NCBI RefSeq assembly: GCF_036002945.1
Contig: NZ_CP108529.1
Location: forward strand, 2,914,001 to 2,978,000
Reading direction: 5' to 3'
DNA length: 64,000 nucleotides
Source: Streptomyces sp. NBC_01224
Lineage (GTDB): Bacteria > Actinomycetota > Actinomycetes > Streptomycetales > Streptomycetaceae
Part shown: one piece after another, positions 56,624-64,000 of the stretch
Layout of the letters: every line of letters starts with the position of its first letter
Numbering within the stretch: position 1 is the first letter of the stretch
The notes under the pieces: generated by a model
Told to the model about the DNA's origin: nothing
Seen by the model: only the letters and a program-made list of their open reading frames with translations
Database searches by the model: none
Made by a program: the position numbers and the translations under genes

Positions 56624-57469
56624 TCACGGCATGGCCTTGCGGGCCGTGGCGAACCGCGGCCGGTTGTTCAGGTCGGGATGGTCGGCCGCATCGGCCCAGC
56701 CGCGTTCCTCGGTGAAGATCCACGGCACCTGGCCGCCCTGGGTGTCGGCGTGCTCGATGACGACCAGGCCGCCGGGGCGCAGCAGGCGGTGTGCGGTGCG
56801 TTCGATGCCGCGGATGGTGTCGAGGCCGTCCTCGCCGGAGAAGAGGGCCATCTCCGGGTCGTGGTCACGGGCCTCGGGCGCCACGTACTCCCATTCGGTG
56901 AGCGGGATGTACGGCGGGTTGGAGATGACCAGGTCGACCTGGCCGTCGAGTTCGGGAAGGGCCGTGAGCGCGTCTCCGTGATGGACGGTGACCCGCGACC
57001 CCTCGGCGTTCTTCCTGGTCCACTTCACGGCGTCGTCGGAGAGCTCGACGGCGTGCACGCGCGAGCGGGGAACCTCCTGCGCCATGGCCAGGGCGATGGC
57101 GCCCGATCCGCTGCAGAGGTCGACGATGAGCGGCTCGACGACATCCATCGCGCGGACGGCGTCTATCGCCCAGCCGACGACCGATTCGGTCTCCGGGCGG
57201 GGGACGAAGACACCGGGTCCGACCTGGAGCTCCAGGTAGCGGAAGAAGGCGCGTCCGGTGATGTGCTGCAGCGGTTCGCGGGCCTCGCGGCGGGCGATGG
57301 CCTCCCAGTAGCGGGCGTCGAAGTCGGCGTCCGGCACATGGTGCAGCTCGCCCCGCTTGACGCCGTGCACGAACGCGGCGAGCTCCTCCGCGTCGAATCG
57401 CGGTGAAGGGACACCGGCGTCGGCCAGCCGCTGGGTGGCCTGGGCCACCTCGGCGAGCAGCAGGTTCAT
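56624..57469 (-). CDS. prmC: Peptide chain release factor N5-glutamine methyltransferase
   Basis: A 281-residue SAM-dependent methyltransferase that methylates the Gln of the GGQ motif of release factors, including the product of the gene directly upstream. The catalytic NPPYIP motif lies in VDLVISNPPYIPLTEWEYVA; the SAM site is LIVDLCSGSGAIALAMAQEV. prfA ends 42 bp before it, the usual prfA-prmC pairing. Confidence 0.95.
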   Translation of the reverse strand: MNLLLAEVAQATQRLADAGVPSPRFDAEELAAFVHGVKRGELHHVPDADFDARYWEAIARREAREPLQHITGRAFFRYLELQVGPGVFVPRPETESVVGWAIDAVRAMDVVEPLIVDLCSGSGAIALAMAQEVPRSRVHAVELSDDAVKWTRKNAEGSRVTVHHGDALTALPELDGQVDLVISNPPYIPLTEWEYVAPEARDHDPEMALFSGEDGLDTIRGIERTAHRLLRPGGLVVIEHADTQGGQVPWIFTEERGWADAADHPDLNNRPRFATARKAMP

Positions 57470-57511
57470 CGCGGTTCTCCGTACGGGGTTACGGGCGGGG
57501 CGGACTCGGTC

Positions 57512-58588
57512 TTATGCGGCGGCGAGCTTGGCGGCGGAGTCGGCGTCGACACAGGCCTGGATCACGGAATCCAGGTCGCCGTCGAGCACCTGGTCCAAGT
57601 TGTACGCCTTGAAGCCGACGCGGTGGTCCGAGATCCGGTTTTCCGGGAAGTTGTACGTACGGATCTTCTCGGAACGGTCGACCGTACGCACCTGGCTGCG
57701 TCGTACGTCCGAAGCCTCCTGCTCGGCGGCTTCCTGGGCGGCCGCGAGCAGTCGCGAACGCAGGATACGCATGGCCTGCTCCTTGTTCTGGAGCTGGCTC
57801 TTCTCGTTCTGGCAGGAGGCGACGACACCGGTCGGCAGGTGTGTGATGCGGACCGCCGAGTCCGTGGTGTTGACGGACTGGCCACCGGGGCCCGAGGAGC
57901 GGTAGACGTCGATACGGAGATCGTTGGCGTGGATCTCGACGTCGACCTCCTCGGCCTCGGGTGTGACGAGCACACCGGCGGCCGAGGTGTGGATACGGCC
58001 CTGGGACTCGGTGGACGGCACCCGCTGCACGCGGTGCACCCCGCCCTCGTACTTCAGCCGGGCCCACACGCCCTGGCCGGGCTCGGTGGCGCCGTTGCCG
58101 CCCTTGGTCTTCACGGCGACCTGGACGTCCTTGTAGCCGCCGAGCTCGGACTCGGTGGAGTCGATGATCTCGGTCTTCCAGCCGACGCGCTCGGCGTAGC
58201 GCAGATACATCCGCAGCAGATCGCCGGCGAACAGGGCGGACTCGTCGCCGCCCGCGCCCGCCTTGATCTCCAGGAGCACGTCCTTGTCGTCGCTGGGGTC
58301 GCGCGGGACCAGGAGGAGGCGGAGCTTCTCGGTGAGCTCTTCGCGCTGCTTCTCCAGGTCCTTGACCTCGGCCGCGAAGTCGGGGTCGTCGGCGGCGAGC
58401 TCGCGCGCCGTCCCGATGTCGTCCCCTGTCTGCTTCCAGGAGCGGTACGTGCCGACGATCGGGGTCAGCTCGGCGTAGCGCTTGTTGAGCCTGCGCGCGT
58501 TGGCCTGGTCGGCGTGGACCGCCGGGTCCGCGAGCTTCTTCTCAAGATCGGCCTGTTCACCGATCAGTTCCTCGACCGCCTCGAACAT
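57512..58588 (-). CDS. prfA: Peptide chain release factor 1
   Basis: A 358-residue class I release factor reading UAA and UAG. The start at 58588 ([20 protein letters not shown]) follows AGGAGCCCGAAG. Motifs: [20 protein letters not shown], the stop-codon recognition P-S-T in [18 protein letters not shown], and GGQ in [20 protein letters not shown], the PrmC target. It is followed by prmC. Confidence 0.96.
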   Translation of the reverse strand: MFEAVEELIGEQADLEKKLADPAVHADQANARRLNKRYAELTPIVGTYRSWKQTGDDIGTARELAADDPDFAAEVKDLEKQREELTEKLRLLLVPRDPSDDKDVLLEIKAGAGGDESALFAGDLLRMYLRYAERVGWKTEIIDSTESELGGYKDVQVAVKTKGGNGATEPGQGVWARLKYEGGVHRVQRVPSTESQGRIHTSAAGVLVTPEAEEVDVEIHANDLRIDVYRSSGPGGQSVNTTDSAVRITHLPTGVVASCQNEKSQLQNKEQAMRILRSRLLAAAQEAAEQEASDVRRSQVRTVDRSEKIRTYNFPENRISDHRVGFKAYNLDQVLDGDLDSVIQACVDADSAAKLAAA

Positions 58589-58682
58589 CTTCGGGCTCCT
58601 GGTTTCTTCACTCAAACGTGCCTGCTGGACGGCGTGATGCTGTCCGGGCCCGGGTACGGGGACGGCCCGTACCACGGGCCGG

Positions 58683-58733
58683 AAAAAAACGCCGGTCTCG
58701 GCGCCCCCGGGAAGAGGGCGCCGAAAACCGGCG
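58683..58733 (-). terminator. Intrinsic terminator of rpmE
   Basis: On the minus strand a two-part stem (ACCGGCG with CGCCGGT, and GGGCGCCGA with TCGGCGCCC) is followed by seven T residues (plus-strand A run 58683-58689). It begins 10 bp past the rpmE stop, so prfA downstream needs its own promoter or read-through. Confidence 0.9.
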
Positions 58734-58743
58734 CAGTGGCTCG

Positions 58744-58968
58744 CTACTTGCTGGCGGAGCCGGCAGCCTTGCCGAAGCGGGCCTCGAAGCGGGCCACACG
58801 GCCACCGGTGTCGAGGATCTTCTGCTTGCCCGTGTAGAACGGGTGGCACTCGGAGCAGACGTCGGCGCGGATGGTGCCGCCGTCGATGGTGCTCCGGGTC
58901 GTGAACGACGCGCCACAGGTGCAGCTGACCTGCGTCTCGACGTACTCGGGGTGAATGTCGCGCTTCAA
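58744..58968 (-). CDS. rpmE: 50S ribosomal protein L31 (zinc-binding, C+ type)
   Basis: A 74-residue protein ([20 protein letters not shown]). The Cys residues in SCTCG and [20 protein letters not shown] are the zinc-binding set of the C+ form; zinc-free paralogues, repressed by Zur, would be elsewhere. Preceded by GAGAAACCCTTG with a ribosome site. It stands between the LCP gene and prfA with its own terminator. Confidence 0.96.
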   Translation of the reverse strand: MKRDIHPEYVETQVSCTCGASFTTRSTIDGGTIRADVCSECHPFYTGKQKILDTGGRVARFEARFGKAAGSASK

Positions 58969-59110
58969 GGGTTTCTCCTAGGTTCGGGAGGGCGCCGGGT
59001 CGTACGCGCGGATTGCGCGTCCGTGAACCGGGGCCGACGTACCAGTCTGCCAGGACTGGCCGTATCTCCCAAAACCGGGGGCGGGCCGCAACTATTCCCG
59101 GCCCGCCGTG

Positions 59111-60214
59111 TCACTGGACGATGCCGCCCGCGACGCCCTTGTCGCCCGCCGACTTCTCGGTGGCGGAGGCGGGGATGGCCTTGTCGTGCTTGAGCGCCGT
59201 CCACACCTGCTGGGCGGACTCCTCCAGCGGTACGACGCGGTTCGGGTCGGCCGGGTCGTACTGCACGGGCAGGGTGACCATGTGGACGTTCTTCGAGCCG
59301 AGCCCCTTGAGGCCGTTCGCGAAGCCGGTGAGCTGCGTGACCGAACCCAGGTCGGAGTCGGTGGTGATGGCCTTTGTCGCCGTGTCCGCGAGGTCGAAGA
59401 GAGTCTTCGGGTTCGAGAACACCCCGACGCTCTTGGCCTGTTCCATCAGCGCCTTGATGAACGCCTGCTGGAGCTGGATGCGGCCGAGGTCGCTGCCGTC
59501 GCCGACGCTCTTGCGGGTGCGGACGAGGCCCAGCGACTGCTCGCCGTCGAGCGTGTGGGTGCCGGGTTCGAGATTCAGATGGCTCTTGGAGTCGTTGATC
59601 GCCTTGGTGGTGGTGATCTTCACGCCGCCCAGCTCGTCTATGAGCTTCTTGAAGCCGGTGAAGTCGACTTCGAGGTAGTGGTCCATGCGGATGCCGGACA
59701 TGGACTCGACGGTCTTGACCGCGCAGGCCGGTCCGCCGACCTCGTACGCCGTGTTGAACATCGCGCGCTGCTCGCCCGCGACGCTCTGCCCCGTGGTGTC
59801 ACTGGTGCAGTCGGGGCGGGTGATGAGGGTGTCGCGCGGGACGGAGACGACGGAGGCGCTCTTGTGGCCCTTGTTGATGTGCACGACCATCGCGGTGTCG
59901 GAACGGGCCGTGCCCTCGTCGGCGCCGTACTTCGAGTTCGCGCCGGAGCGGGAGTCCGAGCCGAGTACGAGGATGTCCTCGGAGCCGTTGTCGATGTTGT
60001 CGGGGCGGTTCTTTCCGAGCGCCGCGTTGATGTCGACGGCCTTGAGATTGCCGTTGAGCTTGAAGTAGGCGTATCCGAGCCCGCCGCCACCGACGACCAC
60101 GGCACCGGCCAGGGTCCAGACGGCGATCAACGTCGCCCTGCGGCGACGGGAAGGCCTCTTCCGGCGTTTGCCGGTGGGGCGTATTCGGCCGCCGCTCCCG
60201 CTCTGCTCGGTCAT
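59111..60214 (-). CDS. LytR-CpsA-Psr (LCP) family cell-wall glycopolymer ligase
   Basis: A 367-residue protein with a basic N-terminus (GKRRKRPSRRRRATLIAVWT), one TM helix at about residues 27-50, and an extracellular LCP domain: ILVLGSDSRSGANS, RSDTAMVVHINKGHKSASVV, SVPRDTLITRPDC, and LVRTRKSVGDGSDLGRIQLQ with the conserved Arg and Asp residues. LCP enzymes attach wall teichoic-acid-like or other polymers to peptidoglycan. AGAAGGAGACGG precedes the ATG. An 18-bp hairpin lies in its leader. Confidence 0.92.
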   Translation of the reverse strand: MTEQSGSGGRIRPTGKRRKRPSRRRRATLIAVWTLAGAVVVGGGGLGYAYFKLNGNLKAVDINAALGKNRPDNIDNGSEDILVLGSDSRSGANSKYGADEGTARSDTAMVVHINKGHKSASVVSVPRDTLITRPDCTSDTTGQSVAGEQRAMFNTAYEVGGPACAVKTVESMSGIRMDHYLEVDFTGFKKLIDELGGVKITTTKAINDSKSHLNLEPGTHTLDGEQSLGLVRTRKSVGDGSDLGRIQLQQAFIKALMEQAKSVGVFSNPKTLFDLADTATKAITTDSDLGSVTQLTGFANGLKGLGSKNVHMVTLPVQYDPADPNRVVPLEESAQQVWTALKHDKAIPASATEKSAGDKGVAGGIVQ

Positions 60215-60241
60215 CCGTCTCCTTCTGTCTCAGCTTCTCCC

Positions 60242-60285
60242 GGCCAGGGCCTGTCCGGCCCCGATCCGCCGGACAGGCCCTGGCC
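60242..60285. repeat. 18-bp perfect inverted repeat in the LCP gene leader
   Basis: GGCCAGGGCCTGTCCGGC (60242-60259) and GCCGGACAGGCCCTGGCC (60268-60285) enclose an 8-nt loop, 28 bp upstream of the LCP ATG and just before its ribosome-binding site. In RNA this is a very stable hairpin. The GGGCCTGTCCGGCGGATC core is, from memory, a dispersed Streptomyces palindrome. Confidence 0.75.
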
Positions 60286-60572
60286 CCTGCAGCGGTGTTC
60301 GGGCACTGCTTCTGTCGGCTTTGGCGACTTGTCGCCACTTCGTACGACGTCGCGGCACGAAGAAGGGTTGCACAGCGACCTGTCACGCCCACGTGAGGAC
60401 AAAAGGGACGCGTGACCTTGATGAACAGCTGGTGATCCCGCGCTCACCTGCGGTTTCTTGCCAGGTACAGACATCGTGGTGACCTCTGTCGTCGTGGCGG
60501 TTGTGTGGCGAAGGTCTCGGATCGGTCGAAAGGGTCGAATCGACTGCGTCACATTCGCGGGCCCTACGACGC

Positions 60573-60610
60573 AGGGCCGCCCCCGTCACCGGAGTGACGA
60601 GGGCGGCCCT
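60573..60610 (-). terminator. rho transcript terminator
   Basis: Arms of 17 bp (60573-60589 and 60594-60610; one mismatch) with loop CGGA start 27 bp past the rho stop. The minus-strand RNA would form AGGGCCGCC-...-GGCGGCCCT. No T tract follows. Confidence 0.75.
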
Positions 60611-60636
60611 GTGATTCAGCCGATCCGGGTACGACG

Positions 60637-62649
60637 TCAGTCGTTGCCGTTGCCCGGAGCCGGCGTCGTCTTCTGGATCTGGAGCAGGAACTCCGCGTTG
60701 GACTGGGTCTTCTTCATCCGGTCCAGGAGGAGCTCGATCGCCTGCTGCTGGTCGAGCGCGTGCAGCACCCGGCGCAGCTTCCAGACAATGGCCAACTCGT
60801 CGCTGCCGAGCAGGATTTCTTCCTTACGGGTGCTGGACGCGTCGACGTCCACCGCCGGGAAGATGCGCTTGTCCGAGAGCTTCCGGTCGAGCTTGAGCTC
60901 CATGTTGCCGGTGCCCTTGAACTCCTCGAAGATCACCTCGTCCATGCGCGAGCCGGTCTCGACGAGCGCGGTGGCCAGGATGGTCAGCGAACCGCCGTCC
61001 TCGATGTTGCGCGCGGCACCGAAGAAGCGCTTCGGCGGGTACAGCGCGGTCGAGTCGACACCACCGGACAGGATGCGGCCGGATGCCGGGGCGGCGAGGT
61101 TGTACGCACGGCCGAGGCGGGTGATCGAGTCCAGCAGGACGACCACGTCGTGACCCAGCTCGACGAGACGCTTGGCGCGCTCGATGGCCAGCTCGGCGAC
61201 GGTGGTGTGGTCCTCGGCGGGACGGTCGAAGGTCGAGGAGATGACCTCGCCCTTCACCGACCGCTGCATGTCGGTGACCTCTTCCGGACGCTCGTCGACC
61301 AGGACGACCATCAGGTGGCACTCGGGGCTGTTGACGGTGATCGCGTTGGCGATCGCCTGCAGGATCATGGTCTTGCCGGTCTTCGGCGGGGCCACGATCA
61401 GGCCTCGCTGGCCCTTGCCGATCGGTGCGACCAGGTCGATGATCCGCGTCGTCAGGACGTTGGAGTCGGTCTCCAGACGGAGCCGGTCCTGCGGGTAGAG
61501 CGGGGTCAGCTTCTGGAACTCCGGGCGTCCGCGACCGGTTTCGGGCGCCATGCCGTTGACCGAGTCGAGGCGGACCAGCGCGTTGAACTTCTCGCGGCGC
61601 TCGCCGTCCTTGGGCTGGCGCACCGCACCGGTGACGTGGTCACCCTTGCGCAGGCCGTTCTTGCGGACCTGGGCGAGCGAGACGTATACGTCGTTCGGGC
61701 CCGGCAGGTAGCCGGAGGTCCGGATGAACGCGTAGTTGTCGAGGATGTCCAGGATGCCCGCGACGGGGATCAGGACGTCGTCGTCGGAGACGGGGACCTC
61801 GCTGGCGAAGTCCTCGCGGCCACGGCGGCCACGGCGGTCGCGGTAGCGGCCGCGACGACCGCGACGACCGCCTGCCTCGTCGTCGTAACCGTCGTCCTGC
61901 GGGCCGCCGCCCTGCTGGCCCTGGCCCTGGCGCTGCTGGCGCTGGCCGCCCTGCTGGCCCTGGCCACCGCCCTGCTCGTCGCCCTTGCCGCGGCGATCAC
62001 GCTGACGGTCGCGGCGCTCCCCGCGCTCCTGACGGTCGCCCCGCTGGCCGCGGTCCTGGCGGTCGCCCCGACGGCCCTCGGCCGTGTCGGCGGCGGCTTC
62101 GGCCTTGGCGTCGGCGCGGTCGTCGCTCTTCGGCTCGGCCTGTGTCTCCGCCTTGACCTCGGCGGCCGGCTTGCCCTCCGCCTTGCTCTCCGGGCTGCCC
62201 GCCTGAGCGGTCGCACGGCGCCGACGACGCTCACCCGTGGGCTGGTCGTCACTGGCCGGCTGGCCGGGGATGTCGATCTGCTGCTGCGCGGCAGCCTTCT
62301 CGGCGGGCGCGGCGGCCGCGGACTCGTCCCCGGTGCGCGCCTTGGAGGTGGCACGGCGCTTCGGCTTCGTCTCGGCATCCGCGGCGGGCGCGGCGGCCTT
62401 GGGCGCGGCGGAGCTACCGGCCTGCGCCTCCTTGATGACCTCGATCAGCTGGCCCTTGCGCATACGCGCAGTGCCCTTGATGCCGAGGCCGGACGCGACC
62501 TGCTGCAGCTCGGCCAGGACCATGCCGTCAAGGCCGGTGCCGGAGCGGCGGCGCCGTGCGGTGGTGCCAGTGGCAGCACCTTCGGCGGGCGCGGCGCTGT
62601 CGACGCTCTTGTCGGCAGTCACGCCCATCAGATCGGTGGTGTCGCTCAC
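60637..62649 (-). CDS. rho: Transcription termination factor Rho with long disordered insertion
   Basis: A 670-residue hexameric RNA helicase from a GTG at 62649 (MSDTTDLMGVTADKSVDSAA), with GAAGGA upstream. The Rho_N helix region is at ~38-76; residues ~78-285 are an actinobacterial low-complexity insertion, first Ala/Glu/Lys-rich then Arg/Gln/Gly-rich (RGDRQDRGQRGDRQERGERR). The RNA-binding cold-shock fold (VAGILDILDNYAFIRTSGYL) and ATPase domain with Walker A APPKTGKT at 420-427, VLVDERPEEVTDM and LLDSITRLGRAYN follow. The insertion likely adds RNA binding on GC-rich RNA. Confidence 0.96.
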   Translation of the reverse strand: MSDTTDLMGVTADKSVDSAAPAEGAATGTTARRRRSGTGLDGMVLAELQQVASGLGIKGTARMRKGQLIEVIKEAQAGSSAAPKAAAPAADAETKPKRRATSKARTGDESAAAAPAEKAAAQQQIDIPGQPASDDQPTGERRRRRATAQAGSPESKAEGKPAAEVKAETQAEPKSDDRADAKAEAAADTAEGRRGDRQDRGQRGDRQERGERRDRQRDRRGKGDEQGGGQGQQGGQRQQRQGQGQQGGGPQDDGYDDEAGGRRGRRGRYRDRRGRRGREDFASEVPVSDDDVLIPVAGILDILDNYAFIRTSGYLPGPNDVYVSLAQVRKNGLRKGDHVTGAVRQPKDGERREKFNALVRLDSVNGMAPETGRGRPEFQKLTPLYPQDRLRLETDSNVLTTRIIDLVAPIGKGQRGLIVAPPKTGKTMILQAIANAITVNSPECHLMVVLVDERPEEVTDMQRSVKGEVISSTFDRPAEDHTTVAELAIERAKRLVELGHDVVVLLDSITRLGRAYNLAAPASGRILSGGVDSTALYPPKRFFGAARNIEDGGSLTILATALVETGSRMDEVIFEEFKGTGNMELKLDRKLSDKRIFPAVDVDASSTRKEEILLGSDELAIVWKLRRVLHALDQQQAIELLLDRMKKTQSNAEFLLQIQKTTPAPGNGND

Positions 62650-63042
62650 GAAGGGTCCTTCCCTGGAGCGGACGTCGGCCTTCTGGCTCGGCGACCGGTT
62701 GTGCTGTCCGACTGCGGTCTGTGATCTTGCGGATCGCGGACCGTGCCGGGGCGGTGGTCCGCCGGGTACGGCGGAGAGATGAAGGTGTGCAAGGGTCCGG
62801 CGCGAGCATCCCCCTGCTCGGCCCACTCCTGGACAAGCGAGGGGTGTCGTGCCGGTTCCGGAGCGTGCACGAAACTGCTCAGGCAGGCTGCTCAGGCAGT
62901 TGGGGAGGCTCCCGGAAGAATTGGTGGTCCCGGAAAGGGACACGAAGCAACGCGCCACATAGACGTCGGTTGCAGACTTGAGGTTAACACTACCGGCTCC
63001 AACAAACATTCCCCCTCTCACTCACCGGCAATCACTTCTCGG
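62650..63042 (-). other. 393-bp leader of rho
   Basis: No gene was found between thrB and rho. The minus strand has two direct copies of CTGCCTGAGCAG at a 13-bp period (plus 62875-62886 and 62888-62899), and several weak hairpins. A long leader is common for rho and could serve autoregulation by Rho-dependent attenuation. TAGTGT near 62990 is -10-like, but no -35 fits. Confidence 0.45.
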
Positions 63043-63960
63043 CTACGGGGCGAGCGGCAGCACACTCGCACCCGGGGCGTCGAGAGTGAGCCGATCGGCC
63101 GCCCATCCCTCGCCCGCCAGCTGTGCGACCTTGTCGGCCGCACCGTCCTCGGCCAGTGCGAGCACCGTCGGCCCGGCACCGGAGATGACTGCGGGGACGC
63201 CGTCGGCGCGCAGTCGGTTCACGAGTTCCACGCTCTGCGGCATCGCCGGGGCGCGGTACTCCTGGTGCAGCCGGTCCTCGGTGGCGGTGAGCAGCAGCTC
63301 GGGGTGTCGGGTCAGGGCCTCGACGAGGAGCGCGGAACGGCCTGCGTTGAAGGCGGCGTCGACATGCGGCACCGTGCGCGGCAGCAGTCCGCGGGCGGTC
63401 TCGGTCAGGACCGGCTTGCTCGGGACGAAAACCACCGGAACGATGGAATCTGCGGGATCCATCCTGATGGCGCGGGCCGATCCGCCGTCCATCCAGGCAA
63501 GTGTGAACCCACCGAGCAGGCAGGCCGCGACATTGTCGGGGTGGCCCTCGATCTCGGTGGCGAGTTCCAGCAGTGCGGCGTCGTCGAGCCGGGCGTCACC
63601 GCCGGTCGTCACGGCGCGCGCGGCGACGATGCCGGCGCAGATGGCGGCGGAGGAGGAGCCGAGGCCGCGCCCGTGCGGGATGCGGTTGGCGCAGACGATC
63701 TCCAGGCCGCGGGGCTGTCCGCCGAGCAGGTCGAAGGCCGTGCGCATGGAGCGTACGAGGAGGTGGCTCTCGTCGCGGGGCAGCGTGTCCGCGCCCTCAC
63801 CCGCGATGTCGATGTGCAGTCCGGAGTCCGCCACGCGGACGACGACGTCGTCGTACAGCCCCAGCGACAGGCCGAAGGCGTCGAAACCCGGGCCCAGGTT
63901 GGCGCTGGTCGCAGGGACGCGCACCCGGACGGCGGCGGCTCGGAAGGCGGGACCGGCCAT
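63043..63960 (-). CDS. thrB: Homoserine kinase
   Basis: A 305-residue GHMP kinase that phosphorylates homoserine in threonine biosynthesis. Motifs: VRVRVPATSANLGPGFDAFG at the N-terminus, the ATP loop RIPHGRGLGSSSAAICAGIV, and VISGAGPTVLALAEDGAADK near the C-terminus. The ATG at 63960 has GGAGAG eleven bases upstream, rather far. thrC probably lies just beyond the right edge of the window; no part of it can be confirmed in the last 40 bp. Confidence 0.94.
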   Translation of the reverse strand: MAGPAFRAAAVRVRVPATSANLGPGFDAFGLSLGLYDDVVVRVADSGLHIDIAGEGADTLPRDESHLLVRSMRTAFDLLGGQPRGLEIVCANRIPHGRGLGSSSAAICAGIVAARAVTTGGDARLDDAALLELATEIEGHPDNVAACLLGGFTLAWMDGGSARAIRMDPADSIVPVVFVPSKPVLTETARGLLPRTVPHVDAAFNAGRSALLVEALTRHPELLLTATEDRLHQEYRAPAMPQSVELVNRLRADGVPAVISGAGPTVLALAEDGAADKVAQLAGEGWAADRLTLDAPGASVLPLAP

Positions 63961-64000
63961 CGCTTAGACGACTCTCCTTGTGAGACAGCGGGGGTGGTGA

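Larger units (their letters stand above)
60215..60636 (-). other. 422-bp leader between rho and the LCP gene
   Basis: It holds the rho terminator (60573-60610), a long hairpin near the LCP start (60242-60285) and, between them, about 290 bp without a convincing gene. A small open frame from 60475 to 60211 with a weak ribosome site (GAGGTC before ATG) overlaps the LCP start; its composition is not gene-like. TTCGACC occurs twice in the minus strand near 60520-60540, a possible promoter part. Confidence 0.5.

Noticed and set aside
60211..60475. Small gene starting MSVPGKKPQVSAGSPAVHQG between rho and the LCP gene
   Set aside because: Weak ribosome site, overlap with the LCP start, and composition unlike real genes; not listed as a CDS.
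60760..62724. 654-codon plus-strand open frame opposite rho
   Set aside because: Leu/Ala/Gly/Arg text caused by the GC-rich insertion of rho; no motif of its own.
63961..64000. End of thrC at the right edge
   Set aside because: Only 40 bp remain; a TAA is in frame with thrB, but no threonine synthase text can be read.

Overview
The window is very GC-rich with strong third-codon-position GC bias, and it carries the polar-growth genes scy and filP, a chiS-chiR-chiC chitinase locus, an F-type ATP synthase operon and B12-dependent acyl-CoA mutase genes. Together these indicate a Streptomyces chromosome, core region. Gene order from thrB and rho through the atp operon to scy/filP and icmA follows the arrangement I remember from other Streptomyces; no alignment was run. 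No rRNA, tRNA, CRISPR array, insertion sequence or prophage was seen.

Left part (1-20.2 kb). The end of a TetR gene converges on icmA, the large subunit of isobutyryl-CoA mutase, whose apparently leaderless promoter is covered by a perfect 24-bp palindrome. Next come a DUF3817 membrane gene, an MFS-MarR operon divergent from a DUF5937/ArsR-type regulator, a second DUF3817 gene coupled to a thiamine-binding protein, three overlapping AIM24 genes, a MarR regulator resembling AbsC, and a two-component system divergent from an exported PepSY protein. Two receptor-like Ser/Thr kinases with PQQ-like propellers follow, then meaB, an acetyl-CoA acetyltransferase and methylmalonyl-CoA epimerase.

Middle part (20.2-43.7 kb). 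The coiled-coil cytoskeletal pair scy-filP is followed by two paralogous ABC-2 exporter pairs, a small putative zinc-binding protein, a luciferase-like oxidoreductase, an SCO5389-family protein, the mismatch endonuclease nucS, a membrane-anchored P-loop protein, a STAS protein, 3-hydroxybutyryl-CoA dehydrogenase, an ABC pair whose ATPase has lost Walker A, cob(I)alamin adenosyltransferase, and the chiS-chiR-chiC locus with its paired direct repeats.

Right part (43.7-64 kb, all minus strand). Read in the direction of transcription: thrB, rho, an LCP (LytR) gene, rpmE, prfA, prmC, a threonylcarbamoyl-AMP synthase, a low-molecular-weight phosphatase-like gene, glyA, a WecA-like phosphoglycosyltransferase, atpIBEFHAGDC and a DUF2550 gene.

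Functional themes are C4 acyl-CoA metabolism (icmA, meaB, mce, thiolase, hbdA and the B12 adenosyltransferase lie within about 38 kb), translation termination plus energy generation, and hyphal-tip growth. No complete new defence or mobile system is evident. The features most worth a second look are the icmA operator, the three-gene AIM24 cassette, the Asp/His-rich sensor kinase-PepSY locus, and several enzymes with altered key residues: the ABC ATPase without Walker A, the phosphatase-like protein with Ser for Cys, and the P-loop protein with Arg for Lys.
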